From the NCBI GenBank assembly GCA_030248195.1, contig JASAND010028439.1, positions 62,001-126,000 of the forward strand: a stretch of 64,000 nucleotides of DNA, given 5' to 3'. The translations under genes were made by a program, and so were the position numbers. This stretch comes from Trissonchulus latispiculum (taxonomy: Eukaryota > Nematoda > Enoplea > Enoplida > Ironidae). Position 1 is the first letter of the stretch; every line of letters begins with the position of its first letter. Under the pieces are notes generated by a model. It had not been told where the DNA came from. It worked only from the letters and a program-made list of their open reading frames with translations, and did not search any database. Below are positions 45,291 through 56,812 of the stretch, one piece after another.

Positions 45291-46219
45291 AAACTATTTT
45301 TGGGCTATTTTCTTATCCCTTGTAGCCAATTTCTTATCCCCTGTAGCCAATTTTCTTATCCCTTGTGAGAGCTATATATATATATCGGGACACCTTGTTG
45401 ACGACTTCGCCGAGGGGGGAAATCCCCCCTCCCCCCCCCCTTGTCCACCTGTGGTAAAGGCAGATGTAGCAGAAGCCTGCTAGTCTTGCAGACATATCCA
45501 TTGGAAAAATTGAAAATAAATACCATATTCGCTATAGGCGAATATAATGAGTGAATAAGCGAATATAATGAGCGAATAAGCGAATAAACAATGTTACAAA
45601 AACTGGACATACTTTAGGGGTGTGCTCAAAAATCAAAGCGTATATGCGTTTGTTTTGTTACGCTTTCTTTGAAGGCGCATGCTTTGCAGCTAACAAGAAT
45701 ACGGTTTGTCCTACCTAAAAACCTTTGTACTAACTTTTTCTGCTACGCCTTTTCAGCAAACTATATACAAAAGAAAGGCTACATTTTTACCGGTAAGCTT
45801 AGTAAAAAAGTGGCGAAAAGTGGCAATGCTTTGGTTACGCTGCTTCAGGACAAAGGAACAGTAAGAAAAACCTAAAGGCGTTTATGCGCTTTAACATAAT
45901 TACACAAATACTCATTAAAAGCTCATATTCAACTCGTATATGCGCTTTTCGGGAGAAAGAATTTTGAGCACATCCCTTACCTCATTAATTGATCGCGGAA
46001 ATGCTCTAAATTAATTCCTGGGAAGAGTTGTAACTGCAAAAATTCTTCAACTCCTGCGGGGCACCGCCCCCCAGACCCCCCGTAGTTACTTTCGTGAGTT
46101 TAATATTTAGCTTCCATAACTTTAGGTTAAATAATGGAATGATCACAGTATAATGTAAGTAGACGGTCGACTATCCACAGTGTTATTTTTCTTTTCAAAT
46201 AAAAGCTTGAGTTCTGAAA
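45291..46219. other. Repeat-rich gap
   Basis: It contains repeated cttatcccttgtagcc words and C/G runs (45.29-45.45 kb) related to sequence at 61.35 kb, three gcgaatataatgag units (about 45.53-45.59 kb), and a gggcaccgccccc hairpin near 46.06 kb. No gene is supported. Confidence 0.4.
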
Positions 46220-46591
46220 TTACGCACCAAAACATATAGTACCCATTCCGAGGAAAACGCACCGGATTTCCACCCCCCCCCCGTCCGAGAAAAAGTCTGC
46301 CCAGGTATGGTTCAAAGCGCAAATATTCCAAAATTGTGAATAAAACCCCAGCCAGTGTTCAATGTAATCAAACGAGACAGTTTCCGTTGGATAAGAATGC
46401 CAACCAAGCTTATGTAGATTAGCCGTTTTCCACTGAAACACCTGTATTGATTTCGGCAATGAAAGCCACAAATCGTGGCTAAGATTGATGTAAAAGTAAC
46501 CACCCTCTCCAGTTACAATATTAAAATAGGCGAATTCTTTTGGGTAAAAGCTGATCCCCGTATTAAAACATTCGAAATAAACCAACAGCAT
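46220..46591 (-). CDS. Exonuclease-like ORF of the Polinton late module, uncertain
   Basis: A 123-residue frame begins LLVYFECFNTGISFYPKEF and contains W-x-T-x-x-L-H-K-L-G-W about 60 residues later. Proteins with an acidic pair at the start, F-x-x-K-E, and a later H-x-x-x-W occur in invertebrate genomes and look like divergent RNase-H-fold exonucleases. The first acidic residue is missing here and the C-terminus is lost. It follows the packaging ATPase on the same strand. Confidence 0.3.
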   Translation of the reverse strand: MLLVYFECFNTGISFYPKEFAYFNIVTGEGGYFYINLSHDLWLSLPKSIQVFQWKTANLHKLGWHSYPTETVSFDYIEHWLGFYSQFWNICALNHTWADFFSDGGGVEIRCVFLGMGTICFGA

Positions 46592-46632
46592 GACCTGACA
46601 AATTATGGGAAATGAATATATAGCATAAAATC

Positions 46633-47149
46633 TTAAAACATTTGGTTTGAGAAGGTTTTGAGGACTCCTAAGTCTCTTGGCTGGTTAAAGCAAACTACAA
46701 AATCGATCTGTGCGGTAGTAGGAGCCCTGTGTGAACATATTATGGGATGTTAAGAAACATCTCAAATTCTTGTGATGAATGTCTGTTGTGAGTATATTGC
46801 TTAGAGTTGGATTATTTGCAAGATTGTGCAGAAGGTCGTCTATTACTAATATATTTTGTTTCGGTTTATCGAAAGTTTTATCATTATTAATATAGCTGTC
46901 TTGAAAATTCTCGTAAAATTCAATCATTGTTGAAGGCTGTACAAGTCGCATAACTTCATCTCCTGTTTCTTTGTTTCTACGAGCTGTCATCCATACAACT
47001 TTATAAATAGGTTCCGAGGAGTTAGTCAAATCAGTCCAGTGTTTTAGACAATTAATAATAAAAGTAGTCTTTCCAGATCTACTCATTCCAACAAGAACAG
47101 CCCCAAAACAGCCGTTCCACGCAACGTCTTCGACAGACACTGACTCCAT
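46633..47149 (-). pseudogene. Polinton A32/FtsK-type packaging ATPase, frameshifted
   Basis: The N-terminal frame carries Walker A (GMSRSGKTT, residues about 21-29) and Walker B (NILVIDDLL, about 98-106), followed by TSHNMFTQGSYYR. A frame change at about 46.7 kb moves the conserved C-terminal block into another frame (DFVVCFNQPRDLG, then NQMF and a stop at 46633). The family drives genome packaging into capsids. The expected last 30-50 residues are absent or unreadable. Position after protease and capsid gene is typical of Polintons. Confidence 0.85.
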
Positions 47150-47468
47150 AAAACGTCAGACTGAGTTAGTTATTACAGTAACAGGCTTAAATAGTTAGAG
47201 ACGCTTGTAAAAGTTTCAACTTTTTTAGAAAATATGTACCCAATTTTTAATAGGTAACCACGGTAGCTAAGCAGTCAGAGCATTGGAGCATTTATCCAGA
47301 CGTCATGTGTCCAAGCCCCACCCCAATCCCAAATTTTTCGTGCTCAACGTCTTCAATTGATGTCTTGACAATTTTGGTCCTGCACCTACTAGCGCAATAG
47401 GCGTCGAACAAATTTTTTCACAAATAAATCTCTTTCATCAAAGCCACCTAGATTAAGTAAATGTGTTT

Positions 47469-47852
47469 CTATTTTTTGTAAGGATTATCCTCTTGAGTAG
47501 TGATACAAAAAATAGATGCAGAATTGACCGCACGTACTAGAGAAAAACCTTGTAGTCTATTACAGGTTGATTCCCATTCTGGTGGCATATTTTTGTTAAA
47601 AAATTTAGTGAACGCAGCATCGTAAACTTCGATTGGTTCATTCAGGCTATCAAGAAATGCAGCTTTATCAGCTCTTCTACTTACTGCCAGGCAGTGTTCT
47701 CCTATATGACTACTCGGTTTGGTATTACAGATTAAAGAAAAGTTAACAGTGTTTAATTGAGAAGGTAACGTATCAGTAGCAAAAACACCAACAAAAGTTT
47801 TATTTATAAAAGGATCTATTTTACATATGTTGGAGAGTACCAAATTATCCAT
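47469..47852 (-). pseudogene. Adenain-like maturation protease, frameshifted at the active site
   Basis: Features of the adenovirus/Polinton cysteine protease appear in order: VGVFATDTLPSQL, GEHCLAV with the catalytic His, FLDSLNEP, and LQGF with the oxyanion Gln. The catalytic Cys block TCGQFC is in another frame, just past a run of five T, and continues IYFLYHYSRG to a TAA at 47485, a normal family end. So a single-base length change separates His and Cys parts. The ATG overlaps the capsid gene's TGA by one base. The enzyme would cleave capsid precursors. Confidence 0.85.
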
Positions 47853-49159
47853 CAAGCAATGTAGTCGATAATGACCTGTCTGTCAGATGTGATCTTAATT
47901 TCTGATTGATAAACAAGTAATGCTAGCAATACAAGCGGCTGATCCAAACCTCCAATATCAAATGAAACTTTTAGATTTACCGTACCGTATTTATATTGAG
48001 AAACACTGGATTGATAATCGACATCTTCGTTTCCAAGCGAAAACCCATAAAACCAGTTGCCACCTGAACTGTACTCCTCCAATGAAATGCCTATACTAGA
48101 ATCTCCAAAAATTTTTCCCATAGCTTTACATAATCCCAAATACTCATAGCAAACACTAATATCATTCGTGGCTACTTTCGGAGTATAAGGTACTGTAGGA
48201 ATAGTCTTGCCATTTACAGTTAATTGCATAGTATCAACCAGTTTGTTCTAGAAATCTAATGGGTTTTTAGAATAGCTACCAACAAAGGCATCCGCGTCCA
48301 CCATTTGTACAATGCAAACAGATGGAACTGGCCCTGTACTCAAATTTTCTACGTTGTAGATGATGGCTCCTGCAGGCACGGTAAATGATCTAGTTATGAC
48401 TCTATTTATCGGATACAGCGTTGGCTTTAACCGCATTGTTTCCTCAACTGCTAATGCAATGCTGGGAGAAACCCGATAAAATTTGGCAATTAAATAAATA
48501 TCCACAATTTTCAATTGTTCGTCTTTAGTCGTCGTTCCACTAAGAATCCTGAAACTATCTGAAGCAGGCATACAAATAATTTCCAAATTAACTCCTGGAA
48601 CAATGGCTCGTGCTTGATATGCGATATCCATTTCTAAAGGCGTTAGAAAATACAAATGTTTTGATTCAGCTGCTAACGTTTTCCGTTTCTTGAAGCCAGA
48701 ATTTTGGGTGTCGTCTGTGCTAGAGAAGGAACCCTGATCCGCATAATAGCCACACAACTGAAGCCAGGTATCCGTTGGATCTTTGCAATATGACAAATGA
48801 ATTCCTATGTATGATCGGTATGCATAAAGATTTGCTGAATTCGAAACAACGGTGTTATTCATTTTCATTGTTACTTGTTTAAACATAGTATGTGGGAGTA
48901 GATTTGTAGGAGCTACTTTAGCATCTTTGTCTAGGTTTCCGCCATCTTTTTTCACAATTTTGCATGTTACCGCCAATAGCAACTAAAGATCCAGGAATAA
49001 ATCTTCGGATCCGTTCACATTGAATATGACATCAGACGATGAAGTATATGTATTTGTAGGTCGGATTTCCATTTCCACTTCTTCCAGGATTGATAAATCT
49101 GCAGGCCTTGAACTAAAAAGATCTAGTTGTGGTGAAATAATAAGCGGCGTTGAAGTCAT
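47852..49159 (-). pseudogene. Polinton major capsid protein (double jelly-roll), two in-frame TAGs
   Basis: A 436-codon frame starts with ATG one base after the core-protein stop. Recognisable blocks: VAPTNLLPHTMFKQV and LYAYRSYIGIHLSY in the first jelly roll, and the LTPLEMDIAYQARAIVPGVN and VSPSIALAVEETM segments in the middle. These match the family's order of H/F-loop, Y-R-x-Y and later strands. Two stops interrupt the single frame, TAG at 48983-48985 and TAG at 48248-48250; both spacings are multiples of three, so the frame itself is intact. It would form the hexon-like capsomers. Confidence 0.85.
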
Positions 49160-49160
49160 T

Positions 49161-49355
49161 TTAAAATATAGCTCCAGGAAATCGACGAGAATTTGATTTC
49201 TTATTGACTTTCTTAGTCACGTATTTCTTAGATTTCTTTGACGACTTCTTTACGCTGTTCCTACGGCTTGAAGACCTTATTGACTGTTTCTTGCTGTTTG
49301 AACTAGATTTGGACATTGACCTGCGTTTACGACTACCACCGACCATCAGATTCAC
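49161..49355 (-). CDS. Basic core protein (pVII/mu-like)
   Basis: An intact 64-codon frame, almost entirely Lys, Arg and Ser after MVGGSRKRRS, ending RRFPGAIF. Small Arg/Lys-rich proteins in this position condense the DNA in adenoviruses and Polintons. It lies between the pVI-like and major capsid genes with one base to the next ATG. Identification rests on composition and position, since such proteins have no fixed motif. Confidence 0.7.
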   Translation of the reverse strand: MNLMVGGSRKRRSMSKSSSNSKKQSIRSSSRRNSVKKSSKKSKKYVTKKVNKKSNSRRFPGAIF

Positions 49356-49389
49356 TTTTCGGCGACTGATTCTGTGACAGCTTAGCTTC

Positions 49390-49761
49390 CTATTTATACT
49401 TTTCTTCGTATTCGTTTTTCCGTTTTCTTGGCGAACCGCCAGTTTGTCGGGCTTGTAAATCCTTCAGGAGATCTGCTGTTGAGTTTACGGCAGCGCGTTT
49501 TACCGCTTCTGATAATTTTTCTCCGGAAACATATCGATTTGTGAAATCTGATAGGCCTGATAAAGCAAATGGTGCAATGTATTTTACTATCGGTGCCAAC
49601 CATTTACCTATGCTCGCAATAATGCCCAATCCACTGCCCCTTTGAATGTAGTTTCCACTAAATCTAGGGCTTATAGGCTAATATGCACCATATGCACCAC
49701 ATTCATGCTGTGATTTGTAATAGTTGGAATAGATACCAACTAATTCCGGTTCGATATTCAT
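49390..49761 (-). pseudogene. Minor capsid protein VI-like, one in-frame TAG
   Basis: One frame of 123 codons begins MNIEPELVGIYSNYY, with a conserved-looking QRGSGLGIIASIGKWLAP junction, an amphipathic helix (residues about 45-65), and a basic RKRKNEYEEKYK end. A TAG at 49678-49680 splits it after YGAY; the downstream ATG at 49629 would give 79 residues without the Tyr/Gly-rich N-part. The family lies under the capsid and helps membrane disruption and protease activation in adenovirus. The start codon lies four bases past the penton stop. Confidence 0.7.
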
Positions 49762-49765
49762 TGCT

Positions 49766-50359
49766 TTATATCAAGTAATCACGGCAGAAATGTAGTACGC
49801 AAGTAGTAATTCCACTATTGTCAGAAAAAGGACACAACGTCCCGTCATGAAAAGCAAGCGAAAAATGAATAGATGGGATGTATATAGAATTTACGGGTAA
49901 ATATATAGGCTGAGAAAACTGATAAGAAACATTCCGCCCGAAATCTCTAGCATTTATTGGAATAGTTCGAAGAATTTGCGACGAGGTATCGCCAGCTGTT
50001 GACGCTTCTGCAACGGAGGAATAAACAAAAATGTTATGATATCCTGATAAAATATCGATCGGAAAATCACTCCAGTTTTGTAAACTGTTACAAAGTTTAT
50101 TTGATTTGAAGCCAAACAAAACAGCTACCTTTTCATCAAATTGGAATGTGACAGCGTCAGTTACTTCAATTAATATTTTGCTTCTTTTTCTATTAAAACT
50201 AAAACTAACAACATCTTGAAGATCTGGAATCTCACTTATCAATGTCTGCAAAGATTCCGTAAGATTGTAGATAGTCGGATAACAGCCGGAAGGTAATGTT
50301 ATAGTGAATGAATTGCTTTCTCTCAAGTTAATTATAATCTTATTGCTATGTTCAAACAC
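49766..50359 (-). CDS. Penton (minor capsid protein, single jelly-roll), open frame
   Basis: An intact 197-residue frame, close to the usual size. The C-terminal half shows the family pattern: NIFVYSSVAEAS, GDTSSQILRTIP, a YQFSQPIYLPVN strand pair, FHDGTLCPFSDNSG, and a VLHFCR end. It would occupy the fivefold vertices of the capsid. It sits between integrase (33 bases upstream) and the pVI-like gene (four bases downstream). It is one of only two late genes without a break. Confidence 0.85.
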   Translation of the reverse strand: MFEHSNKIIINLRESNSFTITLPSGCYPTIYNLTESLQTLISEIPDLQDVVSFSFNRKRSKILIEVTDAVTFQFDEKVAVLFGFKSNKLCNSLQNWSDFPIDILSGYHNIFVYSSVAEASTAGDTSSQILRTIPINARDFGRNVSYQFSQPIYLPVNSIYIPSIHFSLAFHDGTLCPFSDNSGITTCVLHFCRDYLI

Positions 50360-50391
50360 GTTGTTAAAGACAAGTCGAAAAGATATATCCG

Positions 50392-51309
50392 CTAAAAAGA
50401 CAGTTTGTAATTTCTTGGAGTTAAATTGATATGCTTACTTAAACTTACATCGAAATCAGCAATCGTATTATTATACAACGAAGATTTATCATTTGAGAAA
50501 CACCACACATAAAACGAGGCATCCATTCTGACTAATGTGCCTACTTTGTATACACTTTGCTTATCTCTGCCAAGAGCTTTCTTCCTTGAAAGTGAATCTG
50601 CGTAAAAACGCAAGTTATGCAATACAACACCTCTATTATTTTTTGTTACCTCGTGTGGAGAGAGACCAATCATGCGATGATATGAATTATTGTATGTATC
50701 GATTAGAGGAGAAATAACGCTTAGTTTAAGATAGTGTGTTATGCTCCGAAATCCATCTGTATATTTTCTGACGTAGTGTCTGTATAAATCTTTCCACCAT
50801 AACAGCTTTTTCATCTCCCTGAGCAATAAAATGCTTTATGTTTTCCGTTTTTAAAAATTCTTGGAAAGATTTGGACATAAAATTTTTCCCTTGATCCGTT
50901 TTCAATAAATAAGGTTTATTTGCCATTAAGATTAAGCTTTTCTTGAAGGCCTGGACGGTTGTGGCTGCGGTTTCTGATTTAAGCGGGACGGCAGCTGCTT
51001 TGCGACTGAAGCAATCAATTACGACTAGTAACTTCCTAGGAAATAAAGCGGGGGTAGGCATAACATCCGATTCCCACTGAATGTTGCTGTCTGCAAGTAT
51101 TATCTTCTGTCTAGGGAAATTTCTGAGAACTTTCTTATGTAATAAATATGTACGCTGTTGATTAAGCCAATAATATCCCTAATGATTACATTACCAAAAC
51201 CAGCCTTTTTCATTGCTTTTGCAATGATAACTGCAGAACTAAATGCTGCAGGTTGACCGGGTGAATAATATAAAAACCTTAAATAATTCATCGCTTTCTT
51301 GGACAACAT
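50392..51309 (-). pseudogene. Polinton retroviral-type integrase, frameshifted
   Basis: The N-terminal part (YLRFLYYSPGQPAAFSS) is followed by NQQRTYLLHKKVLRNFPR in another frame, then the catalytic core with LLVVIDCFSRKAAAVP (first Asp), LLKTDQGKNFMSKSFQEFL (second Asp) and KAVMVERFIQTLR (Glu). The C-terminal YNNSYHRMIGLSPHEV is in yet another frame, followed by KVGTLVRMD. Breaks are near 51.14, 50.73 and possibly 50.5 kb. All three catalytic acids of the D,D-35-E triad are present. It inserted the linear element DNA and defines this as a Polinton rather than another PolB virus. No clear chromodomain remains. Confidence 0.9.
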
Positions 51310-51456
51310 ATTGATTATTATTCAAATGATGTGTTATTTTGCATGATAATGTGTGAAGATTGTATTATATAGTGTAAACAGTGAAACCTGATTTTAGCAT
51401 GATGCATGGGTACAGTAGTGTTATATACGTTAGCAAACACTTGCGATTAAACTGAG

Positions 51457-51546
51457 GAAATATTATTGAGTTAATCATGCAGCATACTTTAAAATGCCGC
51501 AGAGGGTATTGATAATTGGAATTGATGATTAACTCAATAATATTTC
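51457..51546. repeat. Short palindrome at the right edge of the Polinton
   Basis: ggaaatattattgagttaat at 51457 and its inverted partner ending at 51546 enclose about 45 bases. It is either a small MITE or part of the degraded element end. No partner is seen at the left edge. Confidence 0.6.
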
Positions 51547-53415
51547 CTTTAAAATCATAACAATTCAAACTAATCAGTATTATATAACAAGTACAAATAC
51601 TAAGATTAAGCTTTACTGGCAGTCAACCTAAAACGACCGCCAAAATGCAGACTAATTCACTACTAGAAGTCAGAATGAAGTTTTACTTTAACATTATAGC
51701 AATTTCCAATATCAAATATAATTCCAGGTAGACATCAAACAATGCATTGGTCCTTATTGAGAACTGTACAGCAAAGACTAATATAGAAAATATGGGCTTG
51801 GTGGGACAATTTGCGCGACCTACCCATAAGCGTGCCCAACCTAAGACCTGAACTTTTCCAGACGCAAAAGTAGTGGACATTAACAAAGCTGCTCAATTAG
51901 GCAGATTTCCTCTTCATTGAACGCTTGTGAAAAGATTTTAGATTCTAACCGATAAATCTCCGCACCTGGACATTGCTGAGCTAGGCCTTGCAGTGGGCGG
52001 CAACAAAAAGCTTTCGCAGTCAAAATTGCAAAAGTATTGTATCAGGGCATGAAATGTTTCGTTATAGTCAAACTTCACTCCGAAAGAGAGCTTTGACGCT
52101 TGTTTCAATATGCGCGAATAAAATGTGAAAAGGCGACCACAATCTTTTCAACAAATACACTTTAGGAAGGACTTTAAAGATGGAATCCAAAAACGTGTGT
52201 TCCAACAGCAATAATTTTATTCTTTTGTGGTGGCGAGCAACGTCTAAAGATCAGTTCCTTGATTCGAAGCCCACTGGAATCACACTGGTAAACATAAACA
52301 ATACAATGAAATACAGATTCCACTGAATGTAGGGTATTGGGAGAAGGCTCAGCGTAATCTTTGCTCTTAGTTTGAAATTAGTTTGAATTTTCTCCGCTGC
52401 TCCGAATGATCTTTGCACACGTTTAGCTTTCCTGAATGCAAGCTCCAAACACTGCCAGAGACAGAGTCAGTCGTTCTCACCAGACGATTCACGTCTCTGT
52501 TTAGGACAGCGTTGCTTCAATGCACACACGACTTCTTCACGACCTTGCCTGGATCTACAGCAAGGAGGTAAAAAGTGTTCTAAAGTTTGAAACGCAAGAC
52601 TGGCACTGGCAGGGAAGCGCATTGGATAAACAATGACATTTACACTTACATTGCAAATTTGCTATTTTGCTACAAATGCTGTTTTCTGTTCTTCGTACAC
52701 TCTCCCAACTGTTTCTAAATGTGTTTTGCTCTTAGAATCATCTTCCAGTATCGCTCCTAAAACAACAAAAATTATAGTCCAATTATAATCAGATTATCAT
52801 AATCATCGCTCATCTCAGTGCAACTAGACAGAGGACTTATATGTGAAAATAATGATTATTCATTAAAGAGGCATCAATTCCAAAGCTATTATTGCAAATT
52901 GAGCAGACCAAATCTGATTCGTTGATGCTGGAACCTCATTGTAGTTATAGCTGTATTACAAAATACTGATATATTCTGAGAAATGTCGTTACAATATGCA
53001 TCTAGCCACAGCGGTTCATAGTGAAACGACATTTCTTTTGCGCCCCCCCTTCCTCGTGGGAAGAAAGACGGTCCGGCGCCGGCGCGCCGAGTATTCATTC
53101 GTTGATTAGATGACTGCTGAACTCACAAATCTGCCAAATGCTATACCTTGTGATGGTCTGCTGCGTCTTTGTTGTTCAATGCTTTCTGGTTCTGACAACG
53201 GCGGTGGTGGTATTTTATCTGGTAACACACTAATCACGGTTCATGGTCCTTGCCCATCATTGTTGCCTTGTGTGCTCATCGAGAATGAATTGTACTTCCA
53301 AATCACTAACGATATCCGCTGGGCAGCGGTAGTGGTCATCTATGTAGGCTGAACAAATAACGAAATATAAGTTACTTTAATTTAAGGTGAATTTTCTTGC
53401 TCACATTCTTGCATT
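51547..53415. other. No recognisable gene
   Basis: Ordinary AT-rich sequence. A GC-rich patch (ggcgccggcgcgcc, 53.08 kb) stands out. Short frames only. Confidence 0.5.
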
Positions 53416-53710
53416 TCACCATTGATAACAATCATGGCATTTATTAAAATACTGTTGGTGTTTCCGGTTAATTTGAAAGGTTACTTTACCTCTTACTTGC
53501 TTCAATGTTGTAACTAGATTTTCAGCACTAATGTCATGGCCATGAACTAGTTGTTGGTGTGTTTTGAGTCCTTTCAAAGAGTTGCAGAAATACAAATGGG
53601 AAAATGACACATTTGAATGTCTGCGTGACTTGTTCAATGTGATTACGCAAGATGGCGAAGTGTTAAAATATGGTTGTCAGCGTTGACATTTGAAGACCAT
53701 TTTCTAAACC
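53416..53710 (-). pseudogene. Decayed C2H2 zinc-finger exon (second relic)
   Basis: Three frames share finger parts: FKCQR then TGA where a Cys codon is expected, HFAILRNHIEQV, TFKCVIF, and LKTHQQLVHGHD. Together they suggest two C2H2 fingers with frame changes. The final segment ends at a GTAAGA donor after LVTTLKQ, the same relative place as in the 27.8-kb relic (LVSLQNEAD then GTAAGT). The two are probably paralogous exons. The function beyond nucleic-acid binding is unknown. Confidence 0.45.
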
Positions 53711-56200
53711 AAATAAAGGTTTAACGGCATTTTAGACTTGTCAGTCGACTCTGGACCGGCTAACTACTGATTTGTTAACTGCGACTGTATGGCTGGGATC
53801 AGCATGATTGATAGCCATCGACCTATTAGAGTTTCTACCACCGTCAACAACTGTTCCTAGTTCTGCTGCCAACTACCACGATATTAAATTTCTCCATAGC
53901 TGCAACATCAAGTTGAACACCACATTTCTTTATTTGCAGATTCAGAGCGACTCCGTATTGACAAAATGTGCGAAAGCCTAGGAAACTGTATTACCTGGCC
54001 CTTGGTTTCAATGAACATCCATGTGTTTATTCGAACCGGTTTTGCACTTTATCTTCGACAACGTCAATTAAAGCCACAGTGGCGATGTCAGCTACTGCTA
54101 CTACCACGAACTGTTGCTTCCGCTACTACCAATCCTTTACAAGTAAGCACCAGTTGAACAGTTAAAGAAGTTTCGACTGCACTGCGTCATCCTTACAAGT
54201 TCTTAGCAGTAGTATTTGTGACAGATGTGGTGGTAGTAGTAGTGTGTTAGCAAATCTCTTAGTGCGAGAAAAATATCTCCTAAACTGTCTACAACAATAG
54301 GCATATAAAATTATTAATATATAGAATCATCAATTTAAAAATTACAACTCGAAATAGTGTGTAAATTAAGCAATTAAGCAATAATTTTGGTTCATTGTTC
54401 ATGCAAAATAAAAAGAAATTTTGATAAACCTGTGCTTACATATTTGAAAATCTTTGCAAATGTTCCGATTAAACGAGCCAATTTGCGTAAATATAGCTCC
54501 TTATGAGTCAATATTATTGTGTTATCTTTGCGACAATTCGTGAAAGATGGCTGCTGCAACCGCTATTGTAGGAAACAAGTGGGATTTAATTAAGGTTCGG
54601 CCAACCGTCATCATTCATACCATACAATATCTTTCAATGTTTAGTCATATAGCGCAGATATAGTAAATATTATCTCCGTCCAAAATATCATCAGGCAACA
54701 CCACGTTTTTGTTAATTTCTTTAATTTGAATTTTTTTATGATTTCAGAAAAGCCCCCATATCCGTCTATAAATAAATAAATAAAGTAAATCTTCTTTATT
54801 AAATTGAAATCTTAACATTAAATAAAGACAGAAAAATATATGTATTTCTCAATATGGGAAACAAATATGTATTACCTGTGCTAAACTTTTGCTACCAAGA
54901 TAAAAGAAATAATGCCAATTTTTCCAATTTTGGCAATTCAATATGGCCTTCAAATTTTCCCCATCGACCTTAATGTCATCATGTAATTCAGACGGTTCTA
55001 GCTCTAACAGAGCAAAAGCATTATCATACAATTCTTAGCAAGCAGCATCGAATTGGAGCATTCAGACAGACATTCGCTGACAGCAAATTAAAAACTCAAC
55101 ACCTATTTTTATCTTACTTTAAAACCAATTAAATATTGTCTCGAGCCGTATTTAAAATTGTTCTTATCTTAAGTGATTTGTTCATACGACCTGAGCTGTA
55201 TATTTATCTTTCTTGGCCACAAATTTTTCTTATCTATTATAAATACTGTAGCTATATTCAACGGCTAGGAATTTTGTATCCGTCAATTCAGTTTTAAAGA
55301 ACCAATATTTGAGTATGATAAAGGAAGCTAATACTACAACGACAAACATCATTGTTTGCTGGAATATGAACATTTAGTCGAGCTAACAGATGCAGTATTC
55401 GAACAACCTAGATCCAGAACCTTTTAAGGAAGACATAAGTACAGGCCTTAAACACTTTAAATCCTGCGAACATTCGGTGGTCGTCAAAGTGTCTTAAGCC
55501 TTACTACTGAGGGGTCTATCCCTTTCCCTCTGGAAGTCATTTGCTCTTCTCACTGACGGGACAACCCGTTTTTGTCCGTCTATAAATCTCCCCCACCCCA
55601 CACGTTATCCTATGTTTGTATTTTACAGATCCTTCTCGGGTTATCTAAAATGACAAGTTTAGACAGTATTTGGTTTAGCTTGTATTTTCTAGTTTGTAGA
55701 ATTTGGCTTTAAAATACGCAGATATCAGCAACAGGGTACACGTTGGTGTACAAGACCGGAAAACATCACTAGAACAGATCTTCAAACTCATGCCAGTAAC
55801 GACAAGCCCCCTGCTGTTGAGCCTGAGGATCTGGTCAAGTCACTACAATGATAAAACCCGAAGTTGAAGGCACGGACACAAACGGTGGGTGACACTCAGG
55901 AGTCTAAGTTTGCATATAAAGTTCTCCCATTTAAAAAGACACACTCTCTTGTTCTTAATCAATAGGTATATATTGTTATCACAATTTGTATTTGTCAGGT
56001 CAACTCTTTTCTGAATTGGTCTCTATGTCTTAGGCTGCTGTCCAAATTTCCAATGGATTGGAAATAATCCCTTAGGACAGTCTAAGTCATACTTTAACAA
56101 AGGGACCGCACTCTGAAAGCTTCGCACAACATCTGAGCCTGAAGTTTGTTACTTTTGGACTTATATATCCAAAATGACTAATGACATTTGTTTCCAAAAT
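53711..56200. other. No recognisable gene
   Basis: Scattered short frames, an ataaataaataaa tract near 54.77 kb and CAG/TAG-type low complexity near 54.23 kb. I find no exon or repeat that I can support. Confidence 0.5.
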
Positions 56201-56812
56201 ATAAAATAATTATTATATTAAGCTTCCATAACGGTAACTAAAATGTTTTTAGGAACCTACTTGCTAAACTTTTTTAAAATATTATTTTTGATCAACCTTA
56301 CTATCGAGACTTCAAATTGCCAAAAGTGCATGTCTAAAGTCAGCACCTGCATTTCCATTATAAGTTATTTATTGCAGACATTGCCTCATCAAGCAAGATT
56401 ATCTTTAAATGAAAAGCCGTTCCGATTTCATAATAACATCATTCACTGTCCATTGCAGGAAAATATCTTTAAATTTAATTTTACTAAAACTAAAGGGAAT
56501 TTCAGTTAAAGTGGCAAAGTGTTCTATCTTGTTTTTATGGGCACTTGTATATACATATTTAACACATTTACAGTCTAATATTACCATACTAAGCAAACGT
56601 CTTGTGTTAATGAACTTCTAGTTTTTAGTTGAAACGATGCTCCCGCAATGGCAGAAAAGTGAGTGCTGTAGATTCTTCAAATTATTTCAACTAATGGGGG
56701 GGGACAGTGATGTTAGAAGGAAGACATATATTAATATGATGATTGGGATTGAAAAAGTTCAAGCTACAGTTTGGTGGTTGCTTCTTAATGAAGTGGATGA
56801 GGAAGATATCAA

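Noticed and set aside
47250..47335. tRNA-like sequence (A-box-like tagctaagcagtcagagc, weak B box)
   Set aside because: The B box reads tgtgtccaagccc and stems do not close; at best a worn SINE.
30440..51720. Terminal inverted repeats of the Polinton
   Set aside because: I compared both flanks by eye and found no convincing inverted match; an alignment would be needed.
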